A stretch of DNA of 64,000 nt from Microbispora hainanensis. GTDB taxonomy: Bacteria > Actinomycetota > Actinomycetes > Streptosporangiales > Streptosporangiaceae. The number at the start of each line of letters is the position of its first letter. Position 1 is the stretch's first letter. This document shows, one piece after another, positions 16,683-25,351 of this stretch. A program made the position numbers and the translations under genes. The notes under the pieces were generated by a model. The model saw only the letters and a program-made list of their open reading frames with translations, did not search any database and had not been told where the DNA came from. Where the stretch lies: positions 2,976,001 through 3,040,000 of the forward strand of contig NZ_CP108086.1 of NCBI RefSeq assembly GCF_036186745.1, read 5' to 3'.

Positions 16683-18519
16683 TTTCGATCACGTCCTGGA
16701 TGACGGCGGCGAGTTCGGCGGCCTTGAACGGAAGCCCGCGCACCCGGTTGTAGCTGATCACGTCGACCAGATAACGGGCCCGCAGCAGCATGGCGAGCTG
16801 ACCGAGGTTGATCTCCGGCAGCAGCACCTTGTCGTAGGAGCGCAGCACCTCGCCGGTGTTGGCGGGCAGCGGGTTGAGGTGCCGCAGGTGCGCCTGGGCC
16901 ACCTTGTGCCCCGCCGCGCGCACCCGGCGGGCCGCCGCCGCGATCGGCCCGTACGTCGAGCCCCAGCCGAGCACGAGCACCCGGGCGTCGCCGTCGGGGT
17001 CGTCGACCGTCAGGTCGGGCACGTCGATGCCGTCGATCTTGGCCTGACGCAGCCGCACCATCTTGTCGTGGTTGTCCGGATCGTAGGAGATGTTGCCGGT
17101 GCCGTCGGCCTTCTCGATGCCGCCGATCCGGTGCTCCAGGCCCGCCGTGCCCGGCACCGCCCACGGCCGGGCCAGCGTCTCCGGGTCACGCTTGAACGGC
17201 AGGTACGTGCCGTCCTCGCCGTTGGGCTCGGTGGTGAACAGCACCGAGATGTCCGGCAGCTCGTCGATGTCCGGGATGCGCCACGGTTCCGAGCCGTTGG
17301 CCAGGTAGCCGTCCGACAGCAGCATGACCGGCGTGCGGTACTTCAGCGCGATCCGCGCCGCCTCGATCGCCATCGTGAAGCAGTCCGACGGCGTGGCCGC
17401 CGCCAGCACCGGCACCGGCGACTCGCCGTTGCGGCCGTACATCGCCATCAGCAGGTCGGTCTGCTCGGTCTTGGTCGGCATGCCCGTCGAGGGCCCGGCC
17501 CGCTGCACGTCCACGATGATCAGCGGCAGCTCCGTGGTCACCGCGAGGCCTACGGTCTCGGCCTTGAGCGCGATGCCCGGACCGGAGGTCGTGGTCACGC
17601 CGAGCGACCCGCCGAAGGCCGCGCCGAGGGCGGCGCCCACGCCGGCGATCTCGTCCTCGGCCTGGAACGTCCGGATCCCGAACCGCTTGTGCTTGGACAG
17701 CTCGTGCAGGATGTCGGAGGCCGGAGTGATCGGGTAGGACCCGAGGAACAGCGGCAGCTTCGACTGCACCGACGCCGCGATCAGCCCGTACGCCAGGGCC
17801 TGGTTGCCGGAGATGTTCCGGTAGGTGCCCGGGCGGAGCGTGGCCGGCTTGATCTCGTACGACACCGAGAAGGACTCGGTGGTCTCGCCGTAGTTCCAGC
17901 CCGCCTGGAAGGCCGCGATGTTCGCCTTGGCGATCTCCGGCTTCTTGGCGAACTTGGCCTCCAGGAACTGGATCGTCCCCTCGGTCGGCCGGTGGTACAG
18001 CCACGACAGCAGCCCGAGCGCGAACATGTTCTTGGCCCGCTCGGCGTCCTTCTTGGAGATGTCGAAGCCTTCGAGCGCCTTGACCGTCAGCGAGGTCAGC
18101 GGCACCGCGTGCAGGCGCCACTCGGCCAGCGAGTCGTCTTCGAGCGGGTTGCCGTCGTAGCCCACCTTGGACAGGTTGCGCTTGGTGAACTCGTCGGTGT
18201 TCGCGATGATGTCGGCGCCCTTGGGGAGATCCCCGAGGTTCGCCTTCAACGCGGCGGGGTTCATGGCGACGAGCACGTTGGGCGCGTCGCCGGGGGTCAG
18301 GATGTCGTGGTCGGCGAAGTGCAACTGGAAGCTCGACACCCCGGGGAGGGTGCCGGCGGGAGCGCGGATCTCCGCCGGGAAGTTGGGGAGCGTCGACAGG
18401 TCGTTGCCGAACTGGGCCGTCTCCGCCGTGAACCGATCACCGGTGAGCTGCATTCCGTCGCCGGAGTCACCCGCGAACCGGATGATCACGCGGTCGAGTT
18501 GCTGAACCTGCTTGGTCAC
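16675..18519 (-). CDS. korA: 2-oxoglutarate:ferredoxin oxidoreductase, fused gamma-alpha subunit
   Basis: The 614-residue protein joins the gamma domain (residues about 1-190; FAGDSGDGMQLTGDRF) to the alpha pyrimidine-binding domain (about 200-600; NQALAYGLIAASVQSKLPLF, then YPITPASDILHELSKHK). In mycobacteria KorAB supports an oxygen-tolerant oxidative or reductive TCA step that uses ferredoxin instead of NAD. The ATG at 18519 follows GGAGGACTGAGGAGCTG-like purines. It is divergent from nuoA across 365 bp, and this pairing suggests that ferredoxin reduced here feeds the neighbouring complex I-like enzyme. Confidence 0.92.
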   Translation of the reverse strand: MTKQVQQLDRVIIRFAGDSGDGMQLTGDRFTAETAQFGNDLSTLPNFPAEIRAPAGTLPGVSSFQLHFADHDILTPGDAPNVLVAMNPAALKANLGDLPKGADIIANTDEFTKRNLSKVGYDGNPLEDDSLAEWRLHAVPLTSLTVKALEGFDISKKDAERAKNMFALGLLSWLYHRPTEGTIQFLEAKFAKKPEIAKANIAAFQAGWNYGETTESFSVSYEIKPATLRPGTYRNISGNQALAYGLIAASVQSKLPLFLGSYPITPASDILHELSKHKRFGIRTFQAEDEIAGVGAALGAAFGGSLGVTTTSGPGIALKAETVGLAVTTELPLIIVDVQRAGPSTGMPTKTEQTDLLMAMYGRNGESPVPVLAAATPSDCFTMAIEAARIALKYRTPVMLLSDGYLANGSEPWRIPDIDELPDISVLFTTEPNGEDGTYLPFKRDPETLARPWAVPGTAGLEHRIGGIEKADGTGNISYDPDNHDKMVRLRQAKIDGIDVPDLTVDDPDGDARVLVLGWGSTYGPIAAAARRVRAAGHKVAQAHLRHLNPLPANTGEVLRSYDKVLLPEINLGQLAMLLRARYLVDVISYNRVRGLPFKAAELAAVIQDVIESD

Positions 18520-18884
18520 AGCTCCTCAGTCCTCCTTGACGCGCCCAGGGCTGCCTGCTGGTGGCACGTTGTCATGTCCATGCTAGATCCATCGGGGTCA
18601 CGCTGGTTTTTCGCAGATGCGCACTCTTGGTGCGTCTGCCGGGACTTTCCGCACCTGTGGCGCGTTCCCGTGGTGCCTCGGCCGCCGGGGGCGGCGCACC
18701 GTCAGCTTCGCGAACCATCCGGACGACACAGGCCCGACGCGAGCCGGCACAGGTCCAGGTGCAGACGGGCGACGAGCTTGATTCGGGTCACGATCCTCAA
18801 CTATATGCGGGGCACTCGGATGTGACCGTCAGGTGTTCAGCCCTTGAGACCGTGCCGGGGTTATCCTCGAGACCGGGAGGCGGT
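18520..18884. promoter_or_regulatory. Divergent korA/nuoA intergenic region with candidate nuo promoter
   Basis: These 365 bp hold no credible gene. An open frame from 18561 only extends NuoA at its N-terminus and lacks family-like sequence. On the plus strand TTGATT (18778-18783) and TATATG (18802-18807) are spaced by 18 bp and could drive nuoA, whose GGAGG is at 18876-18880. I see no riboswitch or clear operator. Confidence 0.4.
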
Positions 18885-19256
18885 ATGAGTGGATACTTCG
18901 GCTCCTATGTCGTGGTCGTCGTCCTCTTCCTCGTCGGCGTAGCGATCTTCGCGGGCGGTTTGTTCGTGAACCGCATGTTACGTCCCAGCCGGCCGACCCC
19001 CGAGAAGCTCACGACGTACGAGTGCGGGGTCGATCCCGTGGGCGAGGGCTGGGCGCAGTCGCAGATCCGCTACTACGTCTTCACGTACCTCTACGTGGTC
19101 TTCGCCGTCGACGCCGTGTTCCTCTTCCCCTGGGCGACCGTCTTCGCCGCCCCCGGATACGGCATGACGACCCTGGTGGAGATGTTCGTCTTCCTCGCGT
19201 TCATCGCGCTCGGCATCCTGTACGCCTGGCGCAAGAGGGTGCTGGGCTGGACGTGA
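18885..19256 (+). CDS. nuoA: NADH-quinone oxidoreductase subunit A (second copy type)
   Basis: The 123-residue protein has three membrane helices and is part of the membrane arm near the quinone channel. Conserved family features are [20 protein letters not shown] (the E-C-G loop) and [22 protein letters not shown]. The ATG at 18885 is supported by GGAGG 4 nt upstream. It opens a rightward cluster nuoA-B-C-H and later nuoI-N. No nuoE, F or G is nearby, so this belongs to the partial second complex I cluster type rather than the main 14-gene operon. Confidence 0.9.
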   Translation: MSGYFGSYVVVVVLFLVGVAIFAGGLFVNRMLRPSRPTPEKLTTYECGVDPVGEGWAQSQIRYYVFTYLYVVFAVDAVFLFPWATVFAAPGYGMTTLVEMFVFLAFIALGILYAWRKRVLGWT

Positions 19257-19279
19257 CCCGACCGGCCCGGGGGAGGACA

Positions 19280-19312
19280 ATGGACGGCATGGCGGTGACC
19301 GCATGCCCGTGA
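19280..19312 (+). CDS. 10-codon micro-ORF overlapping the nuoB start
   Basis: GGGAGG (19271-19276) is followed by ATG 19280, which opens [10 protein letters not shown] and stops inside the nuoB start region in another frame. It may couple nuoB translation to ribosomes leaving nuoA, or it may be chance, with the purine run serving nuoB at a distance. Confidence 0.22.
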   Translation: MDGMAVTACP

Positions 19313-19821
19313 ACGATCTCCCGATGCCCACGGTGGGGCCGGCGTCCAGGCTGGCGCCCAAACCGATGAAGTTCGTGCTGAACTGGGGCCGGCGCTACTC
19401 GTTGTGGGTCTTCAACTTCGGGCTGGCCTGCTGCGCCATCGAGTTCATCGCCACGTCGATGAGCAGGCACGACTTCATCCGCTTCGGGGTGATCCCGTTC
19501 GCCAACGGCCCCCGGCAGGCCGACCTCATGATCGTGTCGGGCACGGTGACGGACAAGATGGCCCCTGCCGTACGCCGGCTGTACGAGCAGATGCCCGACC
19601 CCAAGTACGTCATCTCGTTCGGTGCCTGCTCCAACTCGGGCGGGCCCTACTGGGACTCGTACTGCGTCACCAAGGGCGTGGACCAGATCATCCCCGTGGA
19701 CGTGTACGTCCCCGGGTGCCCGCCCCGCCCCGAGGCGCTGCTCCACGGGATCATGAAGCTCCAGGAGAAGATCGCGGGCGAGACGCTCGAAGACCGCTAC
19801 CCGCCGGAGGCGGACGCATGA
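19303..19821 (+). CDS. nuoB: NADH-quinone oxidoreductase subunit B
   Basis: The 172-residue protein carries the N2 [4Fe-4S] cluster, the last electron carrier before quinone. All four expected cysteines are visible: the adjacent pair in [10 protein letters not shown], one in [11 protein letters not shown] and one in [13 protein letters not shown]. The conserved [22 protein letters not shown] is present. It overlaps nuoC by ATGA. An intact N2 site implies that this assembly is meant to transfer electrons, even though the quinone-site partner NuoD is not encoded here. Confidence 0.92.
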   Translation: MPVNDLPMPTVGPASRLAPKPMKFVLNWGRRYSLWVFNFGLACCAIEFIATSMSRHDFIRFGVIPFANGPRQADLMIVSGTVTDKMAPAVRRLYEQMPDPKYVISFGACSNSGGPYWDSYCVTKGVDQIIPVDVYVPGCPPRPEALLHGIMKLQEKIAGETLEDRYPPEADA

Positions 19822-20348
19822 GCGCCGGCGCCGTTCGCGAGCGGTACGGCTCGCGCGTCACCGACTCCTTCGGCCAGGACGTGCTCGACGTGGACCCCGG
19901 CGAGTGGACCGACGCGCTGGCGTTCGCGCGCTCGGCCGGGTTCGAGTTCTTCGACTGGCTGACCGCCGTGGACGAGCCGCCCGAGGCGTTCGCCGTCGTG
20001 GCCCACGTGTTCGACCCGGTCGCGTTCGCCCACCTGCTCGTACGCACCCGGGTGCCGCGCGCGGACCCCCGCCTGCCGACCGCCACCGGCGTCTTCCGCG
20101 GGGCGAACTGGCACGAACGCGAGACGTACGAGATGTTCGGCGTCGTCTTCGACGGCCACCCGGACCTGCGTCCGCTGCTGCTGCCGGACGGCTTCGAGGG
20201 CCACCCGCTGCGCAAGGACTTCGTGCTGGCCGCCCGGGTCGCCAAGGCCTGGCCCGGGGCCAAGGAGCCGGGGGAGTCCGACCACGGCTCGCCGAGCCGC
20301 CGCAGGATGCTGCCGCCGGGGGTGCCACCCGACTGGGCCTCCGGGTGA
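19818..20348 (+). CDS. nuoC: NADH-quinone oxidoreductase subunit C (30 kDa type)
   Basis: The 176-residue hydrophilic subunit starts at ATG 19818, overlapping nuoB. The 30-kDa signature is complete: [20 protein letters not shown] and [16 protein letters not shown]. The C-terminus ([17 protein letters not shown]) is a short unstructured tail. The length rules out a NuoCD fusion, so NuoD, which normally follows, is absent; only 10 bp separate this stop from nuoH. Confidence 0.9.
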   Translation: MSAGAVRERYGSRVTDSFGQDVLDVDPGEWTDALAFARSAGFEFFDWLTAVDEPPEAFAVVAHVFDPVAFAHLLVRTRVPRADPRLPTATGVFRGANWHERETYEMFGVVFDGHPDLRPLLLPDGFEGHPLRKDFVLAARVAKAWPGAKEPGESDHGSPSRRRMLPPGVPPDWASG

Positions 20349-20358
20349 GAGGGGCGTC

Positions 20359-21312
20359 ATGGCCGAGGTGCTCGACATAGCGGTCCGGCTGGTCGTCGTG
20401 GTTGCGGCGTTCCTGCTGCTGCCGCTGATCGTCGGGCAGATGGAGCACAAGGCCATGGCCCACATGCAGTCCCGCCTCGGGCCGATGTACGCCGGTGGTT
20501 TCCACGGGTGGGCGCAGCTCCTCGCGGACGGCGTGAAGTTCGCCCAGAAGGAGGACGTCATCCCGGCCGCCGCCGACCGGCGGGTCTTCGCGATCGCCCC
20601 CGCGGTGGCGCTCGTGCCGTACCTCGTCGTGATGGTCGTGATCCCGGTCGGCCCCGGGCTCGCGGCCGTGGACCTCGACGCCGGGCTGTTCTTCGTGCTG
20701 GCGGTCATGGGCGTCGGCGTGCTCGGTGCGATCATGGCCGGGTGGGCCTCGGCCAACAAATACAGCGTGCTCGGCGGCATCCGGGCCGCCGCCCAGCTCA
20801 TGTCGTACGAGCTGCCGCTGGTGCTCGCCGCCTCCAGCGTGGCGATGGCCGCGGGCACCCTGTCTCTCCAGGGCATCGCCGAGCAGTGGCGCTGGTGGTG
20901 GCTGCCCTGGCAGGCGATCGGGGCCTTCGTGTTCTTCGTCGCCGGCCTGGCCGAGCTGCGCCGGCCGCCGTTCGACATGCCGATCGCGGAATCCGAGATC
21001 ATCATGGGCCCGATGACCGAATATGCCGGGTTCCGCTTCGCCCTGTTCATGCTGGCCGAGTACGCCGGGATCGTGGTGCTCTCCGCGCTGACGACCGTGC
21101 TGTTCCTCGGCGGCTGGCAGGGCCCTCTCCTGCCCGGCCCGGTGTGGACGTTGGTGAAGGTCTTCGCCCTGGCCTTCGTCGTCATCTGGGTGCGTGTCAG
21201 CTATCCCCGGATGCGCGAGGACCAGCTGCAGAAGTTCGCCTGGACCGTCCTGGTGCCCCTCGCTCTCCTCCAGCTCGCCCTCACCGGAGTCGTACGGGTC
21301 CTCACCGCCTGA
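20359..21312 (+). CDS. nuoH: NADH-quinone oxidoreductase subunit H
   Basis: The 317-residue membrane subunit (about 8 helices) forms the quinone channel floor. Diagnostic motifs are GWAQLLADGVKFAQKED and ELRRPPFDMPIAESEIIMGPMTEYAGFRFALFMLAEYA, with the acidic loop partly kept. The ATG at 20359 follows GAGAGGGG. The next nuo gene (nuoI) begins about 4 kb away because a leftward block of four to five unrelated genes intervenes, so nuoI-N probably need their own promoter at 25199-25351. Confidence 0.92.
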   Translation: MAEVLDIAVRLVVVVAAFLLLPLIVGQMEHKAMAHMQSRLGPMYAGGFHGWAQLLADGVKFAQKEDVIPAAADRRVFAIAPAVALVPYLVVMVVIPVGPGLAAVDLDAGLFFVLAVMGVGVLGAIMAGWASANKYSVLGGIRAAAQLMSYELPLVLAASSVAMAAGTLSLQGIAEQWRWWWLPWQAIGAFVFFVAGLAELRRPPFDMPIAESEIIMGPMTEYAGFRFALFMLAEYAGIVVLSALTTVLFLGGWQGPLLPGPVWTLVKVFALAFVVIWVRVSYPRMREDQLQKFAWTVLVPLALLQLALTGVVRVLTA

Positions 21313-21321
21313 GCTGCGTGC

Positions 21322-21654
21322 TCACAACGGACACCTCCACCCCGGCCACCCCGCCGTCGCCTCGTCCTCCCACGCCTGCAACGTCTTGCCCGCATAAATG
21401 GTGTCTCCGTGATCGCTCCGCCATGTCACGAGTTCGGCGCCGGGCCGCACCTTCTTGTCCCTCAGCCACGGCTGGTGTGAGAGGTGTGCGGGCGGGACTT
21501 CGCCGTGATCGACAAGACATTGCACCACCGCCACGAGCGCCGCGTCGCGTCTCGTCACTTCGTCATCAGCGGGAGGAGACCGTCTTTCTTCGGTGCATCC
21601 GGCGAGCAGGACGAGGAGGCACATCGTGATCACCGCAAGATTCTTCGCTTTCAC
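21322..21654 (-). CDS. Small lipoprotein sharing a C-terminal domain with its upstream neighbour
   Basis: The 110-residue protein starts at GTG 21654 with a signal peptide ending in a lipobox (LLVLLAGC, Cys about residue 20). It should be a membrane-anchored lipoprotein. Its C-terminal 60 residues align with the end of the upstream large protein: VVQ-LVD-G-V-P, LV-W, H-DT-YAG-L and W--EA positions are shared. The start overlaps the upstream stop (GTGA), so the two are translationally coupled. This could be a duplicated domain, an immunity or receptor partner, or a competitor for the same ligand. No function is known to me. Confidence 0.65.
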   Translation of the reverse strand: MKAKNLAVITMCLLVLLAGCTEERRSPPADDEVTRRDAALVAVVQCLVDHGEVPPAHLSHQPWLRDKKVRPGAELVTWRSDHGDTIYAGKTLQAWEDEATAGWPGWRCPL

Positions 21655-23489
21655 TGCTGCATCCTCATGGCGGTCTGCGCCTCCGTTATCCAGTCTGTGA
21701 GCGACCTTCCCGCGTACCGAGTGTCGGCGTGCAGACTGATCCAGTCGACCAGGGCTGCATTGGGGATGACTCGCCCGTTGCTGACCCAGCTCGCATTCGG
21801 CCGCGGATGCACTGCCCCTGCGTCGACAAGTCCCTGCACTACGGGTACCTCCACCTGGAAGACCTGATGGCGGGATGCATCCATATTGGCTTTGAGGGCT
21901 TTCAGCGCATGTCCTGTGTCGAATGCTTCGTTGAGTGCAGGCGTACCAAGAGCGGTGAAGATCTGCGCCATCGTTCCTGGGCCGAAAGGGTTGGAGAAGC
22001 TGAGGGCACCGAATCCTCCGCTTGCGGTCGCGAGTAGCATCTGGTTCTTGGCGGCCTCCTCATCCACGCGTAGCTCGCCCTCGAAGTGATGAGTGTTCTC
22101 CACCCGCTGGATCAACCCGAAGAGGCCGCCCATTTCCCTGAGGTAGTTCCGGTCGGAAGGGTCGTGGATGGTAGCCGCGACGGCGACGCTCACGCGAGAG
22201 GCCATCAAACCCTTGAACGCGCCGAACTCCTCGGGCTTCTGCAGCGCCTGCGTGAAGAACCCCTCAAGCTCGTCGAGCTTGTTGATGGGCACCCAGGGGT
22301 TGGTGCTCTTGTTGCCCTGCTGCAGCGCGCCGGAGGCGAAATTGTGATTCACCGACTGCGCGAAGTCGGGAAGATAGCGGCCTGCAACGTATAGCAGGGA
22401 ACCGCGGATCTCCTCGGGCAGATGGGTTCCCGGGTGGAGTTTGGAGAATTCGGCGGTGGCTTGGACGATGTGGACGACGGACCAGGCGGATTCCTTGGCG
22501 TCGGCGGAGGTGCCGCGTTCCGCGGAGACGGCCGCCTTGAGGAAGGCCGCAGTGGGCGCGGAGAGGTCCACCTGGCCGATGGGCGGAAGCACGCCGCCCG
22601 GGTGCACGTATGAGCTCAGGAAGGGCCCCGGGTCGTAGCCGGGGGTGTGCCAGGAATCGCTGACGAGCATGCGGGCGTACTTCAGGCCGGTGGTCTGATC
22701 GCCCAGCACGTGGCGGGCGGCCATGCCGTTCTCCGCGGCCCGCTGGAGGACGGCCCCCACGGCGTCGTACTCCGCCATGAGCCGCTGGTGGCGTGACGCG
22801 TCGGCGTCGGTCTCCAGCGGGCCTCGGGCGGGCGGCCAGATCGTCTTGCCGGCGGCGCGGGCGTCGAGCATGGCGCGGGTCAGGTCGGCCAGGAAGCGGG
22901 AGTCCCATGACCTGCCCTCGGGGCCGTACTTCACCAGCATGCCGACCGACCAGGGGTCGGAGTTCGCGGTGAGGGCGGCGCGGGTCGCGTCGGGCAGCAA
23001 CGGGCGGCGGTCCTTGCCCGTGCCGACGCGCATCTGGCCGGCGGCGGCCAGGGACGCCCCGAGGGCCCGCAGCACGCTCACGCTCTCCGCGCTGAACAGC
23101 GCACTTCCCGTTCGTTCGTACAGCGCGCGGGCGGCGCGCAGTGCGAGCGGCCCGGCCCCGGCCCAGAAGGCCGCCTGGTAGTCCTCGTCGGCGAGGTGCC
23201 GCTGCAGGCTCTCCGGCAGTCCCAGGAGGGCGGTGCGGGCCTCCTCGGGGTTCTTGGCCGCGAGGGCGGCGGCCAGCGTCTCCGCGTCGCGTTTGCCCTG
23301 GTTTCCGCTCTGTCCCGTGGCCTCCCAGTCGAGCCGTACGCTGGGCGGCCGGTCCAAGGTGAGGCCGGGGACGCCGGGCGCGCGGCTCAGCGCGCTCCAG
23401 CCCTGCTCCCTCGCCAGCTCGTACGCCCTGGTCGTGCGGGCGTCCATGTCGCGTACGTCGTCGAGCGCGGCGGCGATGAGGCCGGGCAA
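21651..23489 (-). CDS. Large ESX-associated-type protein of unknown function (DUF6571-like), main part
   Basis: The 612-residue protein is alpha-rich with no signal peptide or membrane segment. The architecture (short helical N-terminus, long Ala-rich middle, conserved LGDQTTGLKYARMLVSDSW, WSVVHIVQATAEF and LLATASGGFGALSF blocks) resembles large actinobacterial proteins encoded beside WXG100 genes, tentatively DUF6571. The only start is TTG 23489. The same frame continues upstream through one TAG codon (23514-23516) into a 39-residue ORF preceded by a WXG100 gene, so the natural N-terminus is probably at GTG 23633 and the gene is interrupted. Its C-terminal 60 residues recur in the coupled lipoprotein. 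A secreted effector or surface role is inferred from the WXG100 neighbour only. Confidence 0.6.
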   Translation of the reverse strand: MPGLIAAALDDVRDMDARTTRAYELAREQGWSALSRAPGVPGLTLDRPPSVRLDWEATGQSGNQGKRDAETLAAALAAKNPEEARTALLGLPESLQRHLADEDYQAAFWAGAGPLALRAARALYERTGSALFSAESVSVLRALGASLAAAGQMRVGTGKDRRPLLPDATRAALTANSDPWSVGMLVKYGPEGRSWDSRFLADLTRAMLDARAAGKTIWPPARGPLETDADASRHQRLMAEYDAVGAVLQRAAENGMAARHVLGDQTTGLKYARMLVSDSWHTPGYDPGPFLSSYVHPGGVLPPIGQVDLSAPTAAFLKAAVSAERGTSADAKESAWSVVHIVQATAEFSKLHPGTHLPEEIRGSLLYVAGRYLPDFAQSVNHNFASGALQQGNKSTNPWVPINKLDELEGFFTQALQKPEEFGAFKGLMASRVSVAVAATIHDPSDRNYLREMGGLFGLIQRVENTHHFEGELRVDEEAAKNQMLLATASGGFGALSFSNPFGPGTMAQIFTALGTPALNEAFDTGHALKALKANMDASRHQVFQVEVPVVQGLVDAGAVHPRPNASWVSNGRVIPNAALVDWISLHADTRYAGRSLTDWITEAQTAMRMQQ

Positions 23490-23513
23490 TGAGGTGACCG
23501 CGACTTCGCTTCC

Positions 23514-23633
23514 CTATTTCTGCATTTTCTGCTGTATGAGGGGGCTATGCCGGGCCAGCAGTTCGTGTAGCCGTTCGAGCCTTTTCGTGAGTTCCTTGAG
23601 ATTATCGGGATCGACTCCGACGAAGTCCCCCAC
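23514..23633 (-). pseudogene. N-terminal piece of the large ESX-associated-type protein, ending at an in-frame TAG
   Basis: GTG 23633, preceded by GGAAGGATC, opens 39 codons (GDFVGVDPDNLKELTKRLER ... QQKMQK) that stop at TAG and continue in the same frame as the 612-residue ORF. The piece is a helix typical of the start of WXG100-partner proteins. One substitution, for example TGG to TAG, would explain the split. It lies 24 bp after the WXG100 stop. Confidence 0.55.
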
Positions 23634-23657
23634 GGCGATCCTTCCCGGTGCGGCGGC

Positions 23658-23918
23658 CTACGAGGCGGCTTTGCGGCGCTCCGCCTCCTCCACACGGGCG
23701 ATCAGGCGCGGCTGCTCGGCGAGCACGGCGTCGAAGAGCCTGGTGAGCTGGGTCTTCCGGGCGTTCCAGCCGGCGGCCCAGCGGTCGGCCGCAGGGCCCT
23801 GCCAGGTGTGGTCGCCGAACATGGCCGGGACGGCGGTGAGCGCCTGGAGGATCTCCCGTACGGCGGTCGCGGTCGCGGCCATGTCCGCCCTGCATTCGAC
23901 GATCTCGGATGACGTCAC
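23658..23918 (-). CDS. WXG100 (ESAT-6-like) family protein
   Basis: The 86-residue protein is a helical hairpin with the W-x-G turn (HTWQGPAADRWAAGWNARK) at about residue 40 and the expected helix lengths on each side. WXG100 proteins are exported by type VII (ESX) systems as homo- or heterodimers. GTG 23918 is preceded by GGGAGGG. There is no ESX ATPase or EccB-E gene in the window. The next gene downstream is the large split protein, a common WXG100-effector arrangement. Confidence 0.75.
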   Translation of the reverse strand: MTSSEIVECRADMAATATAVREILQALTAVPAMFGDHTWQGPAADRWAAGWNARKTQLTRLFDAVLAEQPRLIARVEEAERRKAAS

Positions 23919-24016
23919 CGGCCCTCCCGTTTCTCACGCTGACGCACCGTAAGCCTAAGGAAACACCGATCGCTCAGCCAGGGATATGCGCGACGACAAT
24001 CGGGATTGCCGAATAA

Positions 24017-25198
24017 CTATGGGAGGAAAATGCCATATTCGGCCACATCGGAGGTGAGGTGCGGGGGCAGGGAGGCGGCGGCCGAGACGTCCTCGGCCGA
24101 GACGAAGCCGCCGACCTCGTCGCGTACGCGCACGATCTGCTCGGCGAGCGCGGGCGTCAGGCCGGGCAGGTTCGCGATCACCACAGCGGGGGCGTGGTTG
24201 ACGTCGATCAGGCCGCCGTCGTCGTATTGGCGGGGCAGGTCGGGCCGCCCGATCCGCAGCTCGCGCGCCATGACCGGATCGCGTTCCGCCAGCTCCCTGG
24301 CCTGCTGTCGTAGGGAGCGGCGGTGCTGCGCGACCGCGATCGCCTGCTCGTTCGCGGTCCCGTACGGCCGGACGTCGTCGAAGACCTGCCGCCTGACCGC
24401 GAGCGAGTGCACGGTGCCGACCAGCCAGGGACAGAGCATGCAGACGACCATGAAGAGGGACACCAGAGCCGGCTCCTGCGTGTCCGCGTACAGCTCGACC
24501 AGGTAGATCCAGGCACCGCTGGCAGTGGCGTATCCGGCGGCGGCGGCCCCGTACCACATGCTGCGCTTGCGGATGGCGGCGTACAGCATGCTGAAGGGCG
24601 TGCCGAAGCCGCAGGTGTAGAGCGGGGTGAGCGCCCACAGGTAGCTGGGGACGCTGGACGGCCGCTGCACGGGCGGCGGTGTCGGCGGGGGCGGCGGCGT
24701 CGGCGGGGGCGGCGGCGTCGGCGGCGGCATCGGTGGTGGAGGAGGCGGCGGCACGGGCGAGTGCGCGTGCGGCTGTGCGGGTGGCGGCACGTGGGGATGC
24801 GCGTGCGGCTGTGCGGGTGGCGGCACGTGGGGATGCGCGTGCGGCTGTGCGGGTGGCGGCACGTGGGGATGTGCGGGCGGTGGCATGTGCGGCTGTGCGG
24901 GCGGCGCCGGATGGGCGCCGTGCGGGCCCGGCCACTGCTGCCCGTACGGTCCCGGCCCCCGATGCCGGTACGGGTTCTGCGGCCCCTGCCCGTGCGGTCC
25001 CTGCGGCCCCTGCCCGTGTGGCCCGTGAGGACCCTGCCCGTGAGGACCCTGCCCGTGCGGTCCTTGCCCCTGTGGGCCCTGCCCCTGCGGCCCCTGTGGT
25101 CGGTACGGCGGTTCTTGTGGCCCCCGTGGTCCGTGTTGCGGCCCGTGTGGTCCTTGCGGTCCGGGTGGGTAACCTCCCGGCCCCCCATAGCCGTTCAT
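24017..25198 (-). CDS. Proline-rich membrane protein with C-terminal helix-hairpin-helix (ComEA-like) domain
   Basis: The 393-residue protein starts with about 190 residues of Gly/Pro/Gln/His low complexity, including GPQGQ-type repeats, three copies of [12 protein letters not shown] and a poly-Pro run. Membrane helices follow (residues about 205-290, e.g. [16 protein letters not shown] and [20 protein letters not shown]). The C-terminal domain, [36 protein letters not shown], is an HhH motif like that of ComEA. HhH domains bind DNA or mediate protein contacts. A cytoplasmic DNA-contact or scaffold role is possible but unproven. ATG 25198 has no clear ribosome site. It is divergent from nuoI. 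Confidence 0.7.
   Translation of the reverse strand: MNGYGGPGGYPPGPQGPHGPQHGPRGPQEPPYRPQGPQGQGPQGQGPHGQGPHGQGPHGPHGQGPQGPHGQGPQNPYRHRGPGPYGQQWPGPHGAHPAPPAQPHMPPPAHPHVPPPAQPHAHPHVPPPAQPHAHPHVPPPAQPHAHSPVPPPPPPPMPPPTPPPPPTPPPPPTPPPVQRPSSVPSYLWALTPLYTCGFGTPFSMLYAAIRKRSMWYGAAAAGYATASGAWIYLVELYADTQEPALVSLFMVVCMLCPWLVGTVHSLAVRRQVFDDVRPYGTANEQAIAVAQHRRSLRQQARELAERDPVMARELRIGRPDLPRQYDDGGLIDVNHAPAVVIANLPGLTPALAEQIVRVRDEVGGFVSAEDVSAAASLPPHLTSDVAEYGIFLP
24761..24868. repeat. Three 36-bp tandem repeats in the proline-rich gene
   Basis: Three near-identical 36-bp units containing GTGCGGGTGGCGGCACGTGG encode [16 protein letters not shown] dodecapeptides. The length is a multiple of 3, so copy number can vary without changing frame. 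Confidence 0.7.
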
Positions 25199-25351
25199 GG
25201 TCCAGACGATACGTATTTGTCGGGGTCCGCGCTGCCCCCTTCTCCCCACATCCTGTGGACAACCCTGGGGATGACGGTGTGGACGATGTGGAAAACAGCC
25301 CGGACGGAGTCACGCGTTCACGCGCCGCCGATAGTGCGCGATGATGAGCAG
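25199..25351. promoter_or_regulatory. Divergent region between the HhH gene and nuoI
   Basis: These 153 bp separate oppositely transcribed genes and must hold both promoters. I see no confident -35/-10 pair. nuoI would otherwise have no promoter because the block before it is on the other strand. Confidence 0.35.

Noticed and set aside
18561-18884. N-terminal extension of NuoA by 108 residues
   Set aside because: NuoA proteins are about 120 residues, the extension has no family similarity, and a good ribosome site precedes ATG 18885.
20340-20360. A hidden nuoD or NuoCD fusion
   Set aside because: NuoC is only 176 residues with a normal end, and the gap to nuoH is 10 bp, so no NuoD sequence can be accommodated.
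24761-24868. CRISPR array
   Set aside because: The 36-bp units are adjacent with no spacers and encode a protein repeat. No cas gene is present in the window.
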